Shown in pieces: positions 11,629 through 24,699 of a stretch of 64,000 bases of DNA. A program made the translations under genes and the position numbers. Below the pieces are notes generated by a model. The model worked only from the letters and a program-made list of their open reading frames with translations. It made no database searches and had not been told where the DNA came from. Location: NCBI GenBank assembly GCA_024741835.1, contig JAENRP010000147.1, positions 1-64,000 of the forward strand, in the 5' to 3' direction. This DNA is from Diplocarpon mali. Its lineage: Eukaryota; Ascomycota; Leotiomycetes; Helotiales; Drepanopezizaceae. The first letter of the stretch is position 1. Every line of letters starts with the position of its first letter.

Positions 11629-14142
11629 TCAGTCCTCCTCGGCCACGCTGTCCCTCTTCGCGTCGGTTGAGATGCGAGGCTTCAGGTCTAGTAATCGTGC
11701 GCTGCCAGCGCTAATGTGCCGAGTGTGGTTCCTGGCCAGGTCGACGCTGGTCGCTCTGCAGAACACGCTGTTAGGCCCGGTAGGAGATTCGGGGGAATCA
11801 GGGACATCGCTTGCGAAATCGTCGCCTAGGTCGTCTAGAAGTCCTTGCCTGGATTTGACTCGAGGTTCGTCGTGGACAACTGCAGGGTGTCGTCCAACTG
11901 CTCCCCATTTCGACATCTCGGATACCGGGCTTGCGAGACTCCCGCCCTCCTCATCGTCGCTGGACGGCATTGTAGTAGACTGTCTTTTGTGCTCGTCATT
12001 CGGCCCAGCAGCCAAGCGGCTAAAGTATTCGTCTTCGGCAATTCCGAGTTCTTCCTCGACTGACTCGGACGGGTCCTTCTTCTTTACTGAACCGGAGCTA
12101 TCTCGCCGTCGGTGTTCCGGGGCAGTTCGTCGCCCCGATCCTGACTTCCGACCTGACAGCCAAGATCCCTCGGAGTCTATAGAAGCTAGAGACTGGGATA
12201 GGACATTTGCCGGTTCGGGGGAAGGATCCTCGACTGTTCGGTGTCCACTGGTAGGCGTCTCATCCCGCATCCGCACCATCTCCAGAGATCTGTAACCGCT
12301 GTTCGGGGTATCGTATCGCAATCGGGGGTCATCCAGACCAATCTTGACTGGCATCGGTGGCACCATGTCGGCTTCGGGAGATTGTACTCTCGAGTCCGGT
12401 GGTGAGATTGGGAGCTCTGGAAGGTCTTCTCGAAACTTCGACATGGTCCGCTTCGGGATATTAGATGTTGACCTCATCGGAGTATATCCAATCTGTCCAT
12501 GGCTGCTGTGTCCACCGCTCTGCATCGAATCTCGTGATGTATTGGAGAATGATGAAGGCGCGGGATCACGCTGCTGCTGCTGCCTCTTCGCGCCACGTAT
12601 TCTAAAGAATGATGTCCATGATTGAGGTTGTTTTACAGATGGTGTCCGGGTCAGCCGTGGAGTTTCTTGTGTTGGTTGCAGGGTTGATATTGGTACCGGT
12701 GCAACTACCGGCGCTTCTGCTCTGCTGAGATCCATCCTCTGTGAGATGCTTGACGTGCCTCGAGCATGCGCTCGAACTCGAGATGAGGATGATGGTGATG
12801 GGGCCATTTTCTCTGCGGTTCCGACCGCCGCAGCCTGAGCGAGAGATTCGGAAGGCTCTGTAGGAGGCGTCAGGTTCTCTATAAGCAGACTGGCGCTGCG
12901 GTGGAAAGATGGCGGGTCTATGCTCGTCCCAGAGTTTTGTCTGGATGCATCTGCAGGCCGCTTCCCTCGCCCGTTATCTGACTCGATAGAGCCCTTCCTC
13001 TTACTCGACGTGATAACTGCCGAAGTGCCAATTCCCAGACCAATAACATCCCTCCCGAACACACCTCGATCCATAATCGGTAGCGGTGGAGTACCCTCAC
13101 GGGCAGCTGTATCGTCCTCTACCCTTTGCATCTCTTGCCGCCTTGCTAACCTCCTTTCCATCTTTATCCTTTCGGCGATGTTCTTCTTCTCTCTCCGCTT
13201 CTGATCCCGCTCCATAAGTTCACGAAGCTCGCCTGCACTCAAGTCATCCGCGAGCTCGTCTATTCTCTTGTTGGCCCTCAACACCTCCTCCCCAAGTTTA
13301 ACGCGGTCAGACACTTTTCTCCTCCTCGATTCCGACCTATCCGACCCCCATCCACTTGCGCCGGGAACGTATCGAGGGCTCTCGGCGCATTTAATCGTCG
13401 GTCGAGGGGCGAGCACGTCAAAGGCGTTCAGTATGTACGATGGTTGGTGACCGGAATTTGCGGATACCGAAGACCGGAGAGAGTCGACGAGGGGAATGGA
13501 GATATCTGACGTCGGGTTGTCCATGTGTCTAGTCAACCCTCCTCGCATCTTCTTGCTGTCCCGCTTCATAGGTCTACCTGACGAGGTCGCGCCCGCCGCT
13601 GGTCGTGTGGGCATGGATGCTACCATGGCCTTTATCTCCGCCTCCCTGTCATGTTCTTCCTTTCTTTTCTTGCGCGATTTCCTCTGGGCCAGCTCTTGAG
13701 CGGACCTCTTGTGTAAGGTTGGCATCCTCTGCCAGTCCTGGGTATCTGCTGTGCGTGGGCTTGCTCCGACGGGTCTCTTCTCCGCCAGCACCAGCTCCGG
13801 CTGCTTGGGATTTGACCGTTCCTTCCCGAACAGATTGGCGGGTAACGGTGGAATCGGGGGGCGGTCCAGCGTCCGAGGCACCGTGATGCTGTCTTTTCGA
13901 CCTGGCGAGAAGCTGTGCGTGCGACGTCTATCCTGCTCCCGCTGCAGCTTCTTGGAATCTCTCGAAGATTTTCGTTTCATCTCCCTCCGACTTCGCCTCT
14001 CTGGGCCCGCTGAAGTTAATACGGAGCCGATATGCCTCGCATAGCCTCGTTGTGCCCCAGCGTCATGCATCTCGTCTGCCCCGCCCGCAGAAGCAGACTT
14101 CCTGCGATGATGTCTCCTCCGAAACGGCCACATGCCCATCAT
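11629..14142 (-). CDS. Conserved basic, Ser/Arg-rich disordered protein of unknown function, 837 aa
   Basis: A single uninterrupted 2.5-kb frame starting MMGMWPFRRRHHRRKS. The N-terminal half is very basic with many KR clusters (for example RKSRKKRKEEHDREAEIKAM), then a charged, probably helical stretch near residues 270-345 (RVKLGEEVLRANKRIDELAD and ELMERDQKRREKK), then a Ser/Pro-rich C-terminal half with a short QQQQ run and TP/SP sites suited to phosphorylation. No enzyme motif, signal peptide or membrane segment is seen. The WPFRRR start and the LADDLSAGELRELMERD segment recall uncharacterised proteins conserved in filamentous ascomycetes, from memory only. Nuclear or cytoskeleton-associated scaffolding would fit the composition but is a guess. 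Third-position GC preference and length make it a real gene. Confidence 0.8.
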   Translation of the reverse strand: MMGMWPFRRRHHRRKSASAGGADEMHDAGAQRGYARHIGSVLTSAGPERRSRREMKRKSSRDSKKLQREQDRRRTHSFSPGRKDSITVPRTLDRPPIPPLPANLFGKERSNPKQPELVLAEKRPVGASPRTADTQDWQRMPTLHKRSAQELAQRKSRKKRKEEHDREAEIKAMVASMPTRPAAGATSSGRPMKRDSKKMRGGLTRHMDNPTSDISIPLVDSLRSSVSANSGHQPSYILNAFDVLAPRPTIKCAESPRYVPGASGWGSDRSESRRRKVSDRVKLGEEVLRANKRIDELADDLSAGELRELMERDQKRREKKNIAERIKMERRLARRQEMQRVEDDTAAREGTPPLPIMDRGVFGRDVIGLGIGTSAVITSSKRKGSIESDNGRGKRPADASRQNSGTSIDPPSFHRSASLLIENLTPPTEPSESLAQAAAVGTAEKMAPSPSSSSRVRAHARGTSSISQRMDLSRAEAPVVAPVPISTLQPTQETPRLTRTPSVKQPQSWTSFFRIRGAKRQQQQRDPAPSSFSNTSRDSMQSGGHSSHGQIGYTPMRSTSNIPKRTMSKFREDLPELPISPPDSRVQSPEADMVPPMPVKIGLDDPRLRYDTPNSGYRSLEMVRMRDETPTSGHRTVEDPSPEPANVLSQSLASIDSEGSWLSGRKSGSGRRTAPEHRRRDSSGSVKKKDPSESVEEELGIAEDEYFSRLAAGPNDEHKRQSTTMPSSDDEEGGSLASPVSEMSKWGAVGRHPAVVHDEPRVKSRQGLLDDLGDDFASDVPDSPESPTGPNSVFCRATSVDLARNHTRHISAGSARLLDLKPRISTDAKRDSVAEED

Positions 14143-17000
14143 TCATTCCGGATCGTGGTCCGCGGCACGGCAATGCTGCGCAACAGCCCGTCCTCCCCGC
14201 CCAGCGCCAAAGTCTCCAGGCGTCGTCCTATCTGGCGAGCACGTCGGCGAGGGCCATCAACCAGTCGCGGGAGAGAGCACAGGGGTAGTTTGTCGAGGGA
14301 TGTTTTGGCACGACTGCGAGGATTTCCTTGTCGCGGCAAGATGTATATTAAGACGTTGTCTGGGAATATGGTTCTAACGAAGGGTGCGCATGCATGATCA
14401 ATGCGGTGGCGATCGAGGTGCTCGAGGAGGAATCTGGGAGAGCGGAAAAGGCGCAGGGTAGGGGAGAGTTCTGGTCGTGCGAGAGGGGAGGGGGGCGAGA
14501 GAGGTGCTGATATGTTATTAATTAGGCGCAAAGTTCGTGTTCCTGCGACAAGATGGTCTTTATGCAAGGGATGGAAATTTGATTGAACGATGCGTGGTAG
14601 ATGATAAGGCAAGGTGGAGGGGGAGAGAGAGAGTGTGTGTGTGTGTATATGTGTGTGGTAAGAAGAGGTGTGAGTCGGAGGGAGCGGTGGCAGGATGACG
14701 GAGAAGTTTTGGAAAAAAGGGCCAAGGAGGCGGAGGTGGGAGAGGGTATTGGCGGTTTGCAGGCGGGAAGGGAAGGGAAGCGAAAGCGTGGGCGTCTGAA
14801 GTCCGAACTCTGAGCCTGAACCGGCTGCCCTGCCGCCCCCGCCCTATTCTCTGCCTCATCCCTGGCGCGTCGCCTTGGACTTGCATCAGCCACGGACAAA
14901 CTCCCTTGTACAAAGTACTCGTAGCTACTCGCCCAGTGCGCCATCAACCTGGACCGGCGCCCCCCGCAGCTCCTTGAGAAGTCAAAGTGCAGCAGGCATC
15001 GAGGGTCATCACTCTCTGCTGCGACTGCTGCAGTGTTACACTTGAGTCGAAAACTCTATCGACATGGTTGCGCTTGGGTTTCACTGAAGAGCCCAGCTTG
15101 CTGTTGCGGTAGGTTGGCTCTTGTGTGTCTGCTCTCGACCAAATCTGCAAATAGCACCAGATAACCTCCTCTAGGCCCTGGTCTCGGTATGCGCTGGCAG
15201 TCCTTCCTCTGTCCCGATAATGAGGATAGCCTTCCTCCCAGCTCAGAGCAGAGCAGAGCAGAGCAGAGCCTCGAAGCTGCATCCGTCCGCTCTTTCGAAT
15301 GGAGCCCGGGTCATAATCGTGCTGCTCCGTGTACGGCGTCGCGCGAGCAGGAGAAGCCGTGATACCTCGAGTTCAGATGGACAACCGACAGGTATAGAGA
15401 GAGGGATACGGGGATGGTGAGTGTGCTGTAGCTGGATGCTGACCGTGGCAGATATGAGGGAGCGTCAAGCCTCATCCGCTGCAGCAATTCACTTCGGCTC
15501 ACCGCATGAGAGCGACACGACTACAGTAGATGACATCTCTCCACCATATCTAGCGGATGAATACCTGTACAGTGACAACAATAATCGTAACAAGCTTCTG
15601 CCGGCCACGTTGGACGGGCGCTCTCGATAATCGGAACCACCTAACGGCCAGTGCGCTAGTGATCCAGCCATAAATAATCTGCCTCTTACGTAGCCCATGT
15701 GGCTTGCTCGGAATGTTTTGGCACCTCGGCGCCTCCCCCAGATGACCCTCCTTTCGTACAGTTTTGGGCCAGAAAAGCCGAGAGCAGTTTGCAGCTTGCA
15801 GCTTGCCGCTTGAAGCTTGCATTCGATATCCAGAGGCAGAGTACCATGATATCGGACTGCGGCTATCTGCAGAGAAATCCAAAGGTGCCAATCAGCAAAT
15901 CGAGGGCAACGCCCTTTCTCGCAAGCCCGCGCAAAGAGGGGGAAGCTTCACCATGATACCCCCTCACGATTGCCCTTGCTACCCCGAAGAGACCAAACAA
16001 GCAGTTGTTCCTGGAGTCTGGCCGGGTCTTCTGATTTGATAGCGACGATCTTGCTGTGTTGGCCAAGAGAAGGCCAAGCGTGCCCGAGGCGTGTCTCGTA
16101 TAATTACCGAAAAGATCAAAGCGGATCTCAAGATCCCTGATCAGTCCTGGGAAAAACCGAGACAGAATCCCGGGATAGGTCTCAGCACCAAATGCCGGAC
16201 TATCTAGATCGCGTCTTGGATCTATCTATGCCGTACCTCGTGGTCGAACGTACTCCGAACCGAAGTATTCCGTCTCCGGCCAATCAAATCTCTTCACTCC
16301 GGGCGAAGGGTTGGGGGATTACAGTGGGCTCGCAAGGCTAAATACACTTTCATATGTCGTTTTTTTGTTTAGTCTGCAACGAGATGCAACGCTCTCGCGG
16401 GAGGCATTGGATTCCAAACCGGGTCTCTACAGGGTCCTTCCGTTTAGCAAAAATGTAGATTGGATCTTTTCGCAGCGGAATGTGAATTCGTTAACGTGGG
16501 TTAAGAGATTAGGATTGGAAGTTAAAGTTGAAGAGTCAGGTTTAGGGTTAAGCCATAGAATTAAGGGATGACGAAATCCTTCGCACTGTATCAAAGATAT
16601 AATCTCTGTTCTGGCCCAAGGTCCTCGCACGGCAGAGGTCGCACATGCTGACCTCGTGGTTGCCAAGAACGCCTTGTTATGTTTGATATATCATGATATG
16701 GCGACATTCCTACGCAGCCGTGTCATTAGCAACGTTTCTTTCACAGCTGGAAGACGACGAGTTGCCTGTAGCGTGCACTCTAGCCCTAATGAGCAGTAAG
16801 TGGAACTCATAGTCCTGCCGAAAAGCCGACTCATTCTAGGTACAAAAAGCAACCGCTTCGTATGTATAGGTACTCGGCTCTATAGCCCCGCACTCAATAG
16901 TAGCCGTTGCATCCTTCACTGATATTCCTCAGACTACTTGAGTGATCCTCTATCGAAATAGCTCTGCAAAACGATGGCTGAATGGCTGTGCTCAATAACC
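14143..17000. other. Upstream flank of the 837-aa gene and gene-free sequence
   Basis: Includes a CA/GT microsatellite (about 14632-14657), a short (cagag)n pentanucleotide run at 15246-15268, and an imperfect direct repeat of the 7-mer cagcttg near 15793-15818. Frames are short and unconvincing. Confidence 0.4.
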
Positions 17001-17017
17001 AAAAATTGGAAGAAGAT

Positions 17018-17095
17018 AATACTATATATATGTGTGTGTGTTTATGTGTATATATGTGTATGCATATATATACATACACATTTATACATCTATAC
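17018..17095. repeat. TA/TG-rich microsatellite
   Basis: A low-complexity run of tatatatgtgtgtg and atatatacatac type, mixing TA and TG steps over about 75 bp. The short hydrophobic frame antisense to it is an artefact of the repeat. Confidence 0.8.
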
Positions 17096-17726
17096 AAATA
17101 TAAATCACTGATAACCACCCAAGCACTATCACTTCGTCGCAGGCGTATCATGTGAATATTGTAGACACCACGAAACAGTACCCAGGACGCTGCGAGCCCG
17201 CCATGAACCTGCCTGAGTTGGCACAAATGCGGTGTTGGTGTCGATCCAGCCCGCGACGCAGCACAGCAGAAGGTATCATCACCTGTCCCTACAGTCGGGT
17301 GTAAAGTCCGAGGCACGGAGCTCTCCAGTCCGAATGCGGCGAGACGTTGGAGGTTGACATTATAGCATTCCTAGGCCAGCTACGGCTGAGCTCACCGGTA
17401 TTGATCTGAATGCGAGGGTTCGAATAACATTCCACTGGTGGTTGCGGTACAACTGCGGCTTATCCTACATGCTATTTGATTGTCCCCAGCTTTGCGGGAA
17501 GGTTGGGCTGGAAGCGGACAGCTGTTTGGGAAGTTGACTCGCAGCAGAGATACTTTTGGGGGGGGATAATCCAGACCGTGGTTTGGACGGCTCTTGCAGT
17601 AGTGGTAGATATCCAGCCCCTTTCTCGCTAGATGGCCATACGCCATACGAGCCAGCGGGACGGATCGGACCATAATCGTTAGATGGGCGCCCCTCCACTA
17701 GCCTCACGCCACTACTGTATACCTAG

Positions 17727-17786
17727 TATAGTATAGTATAGTATAGTATAGTATAGTATCGTGTAGTATAGTATCGTGTGGTATAA
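17727..17786. repeat. (TATAG)n pentanucleotide microsatellite
   Basis: About eleven copies of a five-base unit tatag, with two tatcgtgtag interruptions near the right end. Confidence 0.9.
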
Positions 17787-20700
17787 TCCTCTCTAGTAAT
17801 TGGTAATATTGACCAATCGCTTTTTACTCTTGGACTAGTCGCTAAACGCTGACTTGGAAGTAGCCACTTGCTATCTCCGGCTATACTCAACAGATGCACA
17901 ACGTTCAACTATTATAGCCCGTCCTTTAAGTATCAAGCATTCTCCCCCGGATTAAAAACCCATATAAATGAGAGAGAGAAAATGCAGCATCACTTGCCGC
18001 TACGTCAAGGTACTTGCAGAGAATATCCCGGTCTCCTCAAGCTGGCATCTATAGGGATTTCATAGAACCACCTCGTTTTAAAATGCGAGTCTTTAAGGGT
18101 CCCCTTGATGTTAGGCTTCAATACGTACTCCCGGCTTTTTTTAAGGTTAACACGCACTGGTCTGCATCCCGTGATTAAGGGGTTAGACAGCTGGTGAAAC
18201 AAGAATGCGAGGGCAAGCCGAGAACTTGAACCTTAACATTGATCTTGTCGAAAATTCCGACTTTTGCAGATCCGTTCAGTCAGACCCTTTCTGATTTATC
18301 TCGTAAAAAAAAAGGTCTGGGAATTATGGTTTCAGAAATGTCGGTGTTTTGAGCTGATACGCTGGTGAGAATGAGTTCAACTTCGAAGTGCTGCATAACA
18401 GATCATTATGCGGCTCAGCTGAACAGAGTACTCTACTCGGGGTAGCTGTTCGCCCCAGTTGTAGGGTGCTTTTTCGCAGGGATTCGCCAATGCTTTTCGC
18501 GAAACAAAAACATTCGGGAGTAACCGCTGTGCCTCCGAGCGTAGTCTGATATGAATCGGCGATTATACTTCGGACGTTATTTAGACTAGTCTTATTTTGG
18601 TTTCACGGAGAGAAATCTTTGAAGGCTTGAGATACTTTGAGCATACGTATGTATGAAATTTATATCAATCCTAGCATACTACACCAAGGCGAACTATGAT
18701 ATCTTCCAAAGCTATATCACATAGTAGTTGGATTGAAACGCTCTCATGAATAAGTTTTGATTACGAACTATTCCCTGGGGAAAAGCTTCCTAGCAGTGCG
18801 GGTCCAATGGGAATCGGATCACAAGGACGAGGGTGCGACTCACAAGGTAATATAGGCCTGCCGATCAAAGAGTCCAGAACAGAATGCCGATGCAAGGGCG
18901 TTGCAGCACAACGGCCCCCAGTGCCTGCATCGCCGCTTTCTCGCTGGTGAATGATAATAACCCACGACAACGGGATCCTGTAGGCCTGCATGTACCTCTA
19001 CACATCCACATATACTTGTGTCTGTTCGCAACCTGCCGTGCGGCCCGTTGCTGCGCTGCAGAAAACGGTTGAAAAGCACAGGACCAGCCGAGACTGTTGA
19101 CTCAGCCCTACAAGCGAACGTGCAGCATCTGCATCTCTCTCTGCAAATAAATATATGCACGCTGCAGCGAGCAGATCACGACTGCTGCACGGGGAACTTC
19201 AATAGCGGTTAGTTCCCACGCCGCATCTGGAGGAGGTGTTCCTTTTCGTCTGCTCATGTCTATCACCGGTTTCTGCCTTGCAGGCCTTTCTTGTCCGTTC
19301 GCGCTGCCGGGTTTCGTCTGTGCGCCGAAGTCCTTGCGAGTCCTGTTTCCTATGCGCGCTATTTTCGGGCGTTGGTACTCTGAGTTGCGGCGTTTGTATT
19401 GTTCCATTCGAACTATTCGCGATCGATCAAAAGCGCACGAGTCCATAGGCATAGATGCGCTCAACTTACTACCTGTTTTCTGGCTCATCTGTCTCTCTCA
19501 TAAGCGAACCCCCCCCCTGACCTTTTATACCTACCATGTAGGTAAGTACAAAAATATCATTTATATTTATAATGATTAGTCGTATTTGAAACAAAAAACG
19601 TAAGTTGTTCGGCCACACGTGTCTCGAATAATACGCTGCTTTTCCGGATTCTATTGCCGGGTGATACTTTTTGACGTTACAACTAGTATTTTTACGCGAG
19701 GATGAGTTTCATCAAGTCAGTTTGCAAATTTTGCCCCAAAAAACTAGATATTACACTCTCTCATTAGATCCACTTGAAAATATCAATTTCAAGAATGAAT
19801 ACTAGAATCCAAATAGCCAGAGGATTGTCTAGTGCATGATCCATCGTCTACAAAAAAAGGCTTGACTTTGTTGACTCCCAAGGGTGAAAGCGTCGGGTTC
19901 CCTTGGTTTACTATTTCATATAATCGGCACGCATACTACTAGCTTGATTTCTGCCTCGGTCATGATCCGCCGTACTCGAAACAAAAAACAAGAGGAGTAG
20001 GATAAACTTCTAGTCGGTATGTGGGCATTTCCTGCTTGGATAACGCCGAGCCGGAAGGCTGCGCGAAGTTTTCCATATATAGGTGCACAGTTTCGCAGTA
20101 GCGGATAATTAGTCGCGAGCTAGGAGGCTGGCTCAAGCTTCATGCCGCCGTGTCAATTTATTCGGTATTCCTCGAGGGATCGCAGAGGTCTTGGGCTCAG
20201 ACAGCAATGCGAAATTTCTCCAAGTCTCGTGCCTACCCTGCGGGCGTTACAGGAGCTAGGTGCAAGTGGTTGATGGTTTGGGGCTGGTCTAGCTTAGCTA
20301 AACTGCTCTCGCCCCGCCCATGATCACAGTGACGTCTGGATTTGCCAGACGGCCTAGTATATCTAGGCATCCCATGATCTCTGGAACGTCTTGGAATAAT
20401 CTAAGTACTTTGGACTGAATTCCGGAAAGGAAGTCCCCGGGGTGGGTACTACATCGAGTCAAATAAATGTTTACTTTCTACATATCATGGTATGTATCTA
20501 TACACGAGAATCACGTTGAACTTATTATAAACACTAAGCTGACCTAAGTTGGAATAAATACTACTGTGTTTTTTTGCTACTCCATTGTCTTTTCTGAAAT
20601 GCTCAACCTTGCTTAACAAGTAAAGCCTAGCCCATCTTTAGACCGTCTACCTTGGCTAGACTGTTACAGTACTGTTTAGCTATACTCCGCCGTTCCGTAA

Positions 20701-23700
20701 GGGGGTTTGAAATGCCGCTCTCAGACGTCTCATGGTTCTTCAAGCGAAATGATGACGAGCTTTCTACTTGGTTACGATTTCATATCTGAGTTGGGTACTG
20801 TGACGATGACATGCCAATGGCAAGTCCGCCAAGGCATCACTCACCGGATCTGCTACCTGTTCGTTTCAGGATATCAACGTCAGGAAGGTCATCCGCATCT
20901 TTGTACTCTGTAGCAAGTATCCAGATGATGCTCTTGTTCGGCCTGGCACGTCGCGCCTCCAAGTTATGCTCAGCCCGTAAGAGTATCACCAGTCTTGAGA
21001 ACGTCATTCCCACCCCTGGATACCCTCCAACCATAGAACATAATCTCGCAGGAATTAAGCATGCTCCTCCCAAATTGATGCGAAGCTCCCCTGTGTTCTC
21101 GGAAGCGTAACCGAATCAGTGCGGCGTGAATCCGGGGTCAGGTAGCTAAGGGGGCTAGCTGTGCTGGCAGCCACGTTACTCCCTCGTTTTATTTCGCAGA
21201 ATATGGGCTAAAATGCCTACTGCATCGGAATTGATTAAGATATATGAGGACAAAAGGCACATGCACATATCGTATACAAATTCACGTGCGCTGCATCTGA
21301 TTATCTTTCAAGCTGATTTGGAGGAACCAGAGATCGCCTGAAGCATATTACGTGTAATATAACCAACAACATGTTCATGCAACTATTTGAAATATCATTT
21401 AAATCCGTGGGAATATGGACACTATATAAGTTGATATAATAGTAAGTTCACACTATCAAGTATTGCAATCACTTTTAGTATCTTACTCCTAGGTCGGTTA
21501 AATCTGAAGAGAAAGGTAGTCTCGCTCGTTAAAGTGGCAGATATGTCTGGAGAGACGGTGAAATCAGGTACCTTATGCCATATAAATCGTTCCAATATAT
21601 TGATAGTACTATCTCTCTTATTATATATACTTGAAGATAGCATTTCGAAGGACAATTTCTCAATGCTAAATAGCTTAGACAGTATCATGCGTAATCGATT
21701 ACCTACGAAAGAAGGAGGAAAAGAGATATATTACAATGATAAATACCTGCTTGAATTTCTTCTAGCATTCAAGAGATCTTGGCCTTGAGTTCATCTACCG
21801 TCTGTGAGATAGAGATCAAGGGGGGAGGGTGAGAGGAAGTTCTCACCGTAGTGTGGAAGCTGCACATCGATTCACCTGGCTTCGAGTTGTTCCCTTCGAC
21901 CATCAGAGCTGAAATGCTCAGAGCAGACCCTTTTTGTTTTGCGCAGGGATCACAATTGTGGCTCAAGTGTATAATTGGGCCCAGCGGGGTCATTCCAGCT
22001 CGAGAAGCCTACTATTTCCTCAAGCACCGGCTGTTAATGGCGAGACACCAGGTGTTAAAGCCTCGGAGAACCTCGTCGTGAGACCTGCTACCGCTATATC
22101 GTGCAATATGCAACGTGCAACACATATCATGACCACTAATCTATCGAGACCGGCAGACGAGAAATCTTGAACTACAAAGTGAGTAACATTGAGAAGATTG
22201 AGGACAATGGTATAACTGCCAGAGAGTGATGACGAGGATGGGGATGATAGTGAGAGCAGCGGAGGAGCTACAGCAGAGCTACCATGCGTGACTCGAGCGT
22301 GCGAGTCTTTTGGGCGGCTTGATATTACTTCTTCATCAGTTCCCACCCTTCTGAAATATGGTCGTCGTAGAGGGCTTTCACTAGCTAGCGTTTTGAGTTT
22401 TGTATAGTCCCTCCCCCTTCCCCCCTCCTCCCTAATGAATTCCAGACGGCACGTAAACAGAACTGAAAATCCAAAGCACTCTTCTCTTAGCGAGCTGCCT
22501 TTGCCAGCCATAAAACACAGATCTAGAACCGGCCTGTTATAGAGGCTAAGAACTACGGACCCTGGTTTATCAAGTATGAATTTAAAATTTGTGGATTCTT
22601 ATTATTTAGATAAAGAGGCCGATGACAGGATATTCTAGAGAATACCAGAGTCAAAATACCATCTCAAATCATGAAGTACTTCGTCGCAGGCAGAATGATT
22701 CCTGCGCAGGACCATTTCAAATTGGGGCATGCGACGAAGTCTTTTTTCAGCTATCCACTCTTTAGAGTAGAAAGCTACCCATAAAAGGTATGTTTTTGAT
22801 GCGATTCATTTTTTTGAGGTAGGGGTCGTACAGCTAGTTTTAAAGGGCAGAAAACGAAGGCAATAGCGTTCGTTTTTTGATGCGGAGTAAATTGATTTAG
22901 GGATAAATAACTCTTTATTCAAACCGCACTCAGTGATACCTGGGTCATATTGATACGTTTCAGATCTTAATTATCACAATAGATATTTTTCGGCGTTCCG
23001 ATCAACTAAACTTGAATAAGCTGGATAGCCTTTTGGCTAAGAAATGACACGGTTACGTTAATCAGCTAATTATTCGGAGAACTGGGGGAAAAGCTTGTAG
23101 TTATTATTTTTAGCCCCAATCAAACCTAGGTCTATTCAACAAACTACCGTCATTCCACTAGAAAAGCGATTACTCAATGGTTTCACTTATATCGACCGAT
23201 TGTACAATCCCTCCATGCCGAGTATAACGTGAATCTAGACAAGGGTTCCCCGTCTGCCAAGGAAACTGTGCCTCGAGTACAGTGGAGCTAGATTGTCGAT
23301 AGCTATACAGTGCCGACTGCTCGGTATATTAATCGTACGAGCATACAACTTAAGGAAAAACAGCCGGCACCAGACTCCGTATTCACTTTATCAGCAGAGC
23401 TCGAAATCGAGGGCATTCTCGGGAGGATTTGAAACACAAGAGATATTAAATTGTCAGGATCCCCGAGCATATATTCGAGAGCGTTAGTTTTAGTATGGGC
23501 TGCTAGCGAGTCCAAGTACTTGGAAATCCGTTGAGTAATCCTGTTGCAAGGGACGGATAGGTAGAACAGCGCTATACTTATTCTGGTGGTCTGTAGCGCT
23601 TCGAGATCAGCTCATTCATTTCCTAGCTAATTTGTATTTGAAGTTAGTGCCGAGACATCTAGCTTTCCTATAGGCGCAGTAGATAGAGATTGACTGTCTT

Positions 23701-24261
23701 GGTGAATAGTAAAGTCTGCATAGACAAAGAATATCTATAGAGCATCTAGACTAGCTTGAAAATCCCAGGTAGTTAAGTCACTAAGTAGTCCTTCAATCGA
23801 GGAAAATATATCAGTCTCTACGGGCCAGAAGAAGAGGTCAATTACAGGTAGAAATCGCGCACAAATTGCTGCGGAGAAGCAGGATGGATAGTCGGTGTGA
23901 TATGGGAGAGTTACATGAGCGATTCTGTGGTATTTTTACGCAGCCAGAGTGAAGTGGGAAATATGTGTTGACATAGTACAGTACAGACTCCGCAGTACCG
24001 ATTGCGAGGGAAAGCCCCTCGAGCATTTAATTACGGAAGTACATTGAAAGCTACAGTACGTATAATCTCTGGCCGCCTATCGCGTTACTGTGGCTGTTAA
24101 ATTTGTCTTTAAACTGGACTTCTGTTATCATCGCATCATTATCTCAACATCCTCTCATCTGATAGTCTATTCCCCCAGATATATGCTCATAATGCTCCAT
24201 AAATTCAACATAGAGCCTACACAGTTCGCACTAATCGATTCCTCATTCTAGACTTACATTT
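17787..24261. other. AT-richer gene desert
   Basis: Roughly 6.5 kb with no recognisable coding gene. It contains an 11-bp perfect inverted repeat at 22678-22688 and 22730-22740 (acttcgtcgca). Open frames such as 22020-22511 (minus, 163 aa) and 20811-21110 (plus) look like chance or decayed sequence. Base composition differs visibly from the GC-richer flanks, as in fungal repeat-derived islands, but I could not identify a transposon. Confidence 0.45.
22678..22740. repeat. Inverted repeat, 11-bp arms
   Basis: acttcgtcgca (22678-22688) and its exact reverse complement tgcgacgaagt (22730-22740) flank a 41-bp spacer that itself contains a smaller gcagg/cctgc palindrome. Confidence 0.6.
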
Positions 24262-24699
24262 TCAACTCCCACCTCCCAGCTCCCAATTCGTTAGTCTCAC
24301 TACCTCGTCCGACCAAAGAAAGATATTCTTCCAGCTCATTATCCCACACAACCGGCAGCCTCGCCTCTGACTAAACATATAGGAGTCTTTACTCTGGACA
24401 GATTTCTTTCTTTTGCAGTATTGACCCCATTCAAGTAAACTGGGGCTAATTTTGCAGGAAGCGTTCAAAGCCAACGGAATATTATGATCTCTTACAATTG
24501 TTGACCCTCCGGTTGATGTCAGCGCTACTAAGTGCCCCATTTCACTTTTGTTGGCGCCCAATTTACGTTCAATACTAATGCCTACCTGAAAAGTTAATTT
24601 GGCCATAAAATGTATACTTAGAGCAAGGCCGCATTGAGTCCCTATCGGCAGCCAGCAGAACGGTACAGTTACGAAAAGTAAAAGCCTACTCATACGCAT
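24262..24699 (-). CDS. Possible small secreted cysteine-containing protein, 145 aa
   Basis: The frame starts MRMSRLLLFVTVPFCWLPIG, with a basic n-region and a hydrophobic core like a signal peptide, and has six cysteines over 145 aa, including a CRLC pair. It sits alone in an AT-richer gene desert, a common setting for fungal effector candidates. Against it: no family resemblance, a second hydrophobic stretch right after the first, and chance open frames are frequent here. I regard it as a weak candidate. Confidence 0.2.
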   Translation of the reverse strand: MRMSRLLLFVTVPFCWLPIGTQCGLALSIHFMAKLTFQVGISIERKLGANKSEMGHLVALTSTGGSTIVRDHNIPLALNASCKISPSLLEWGQYCKRKKSVQSKDSYMFSQRRGCRLCGIMSWKNIFLWSDEVVRLTNWELGGGS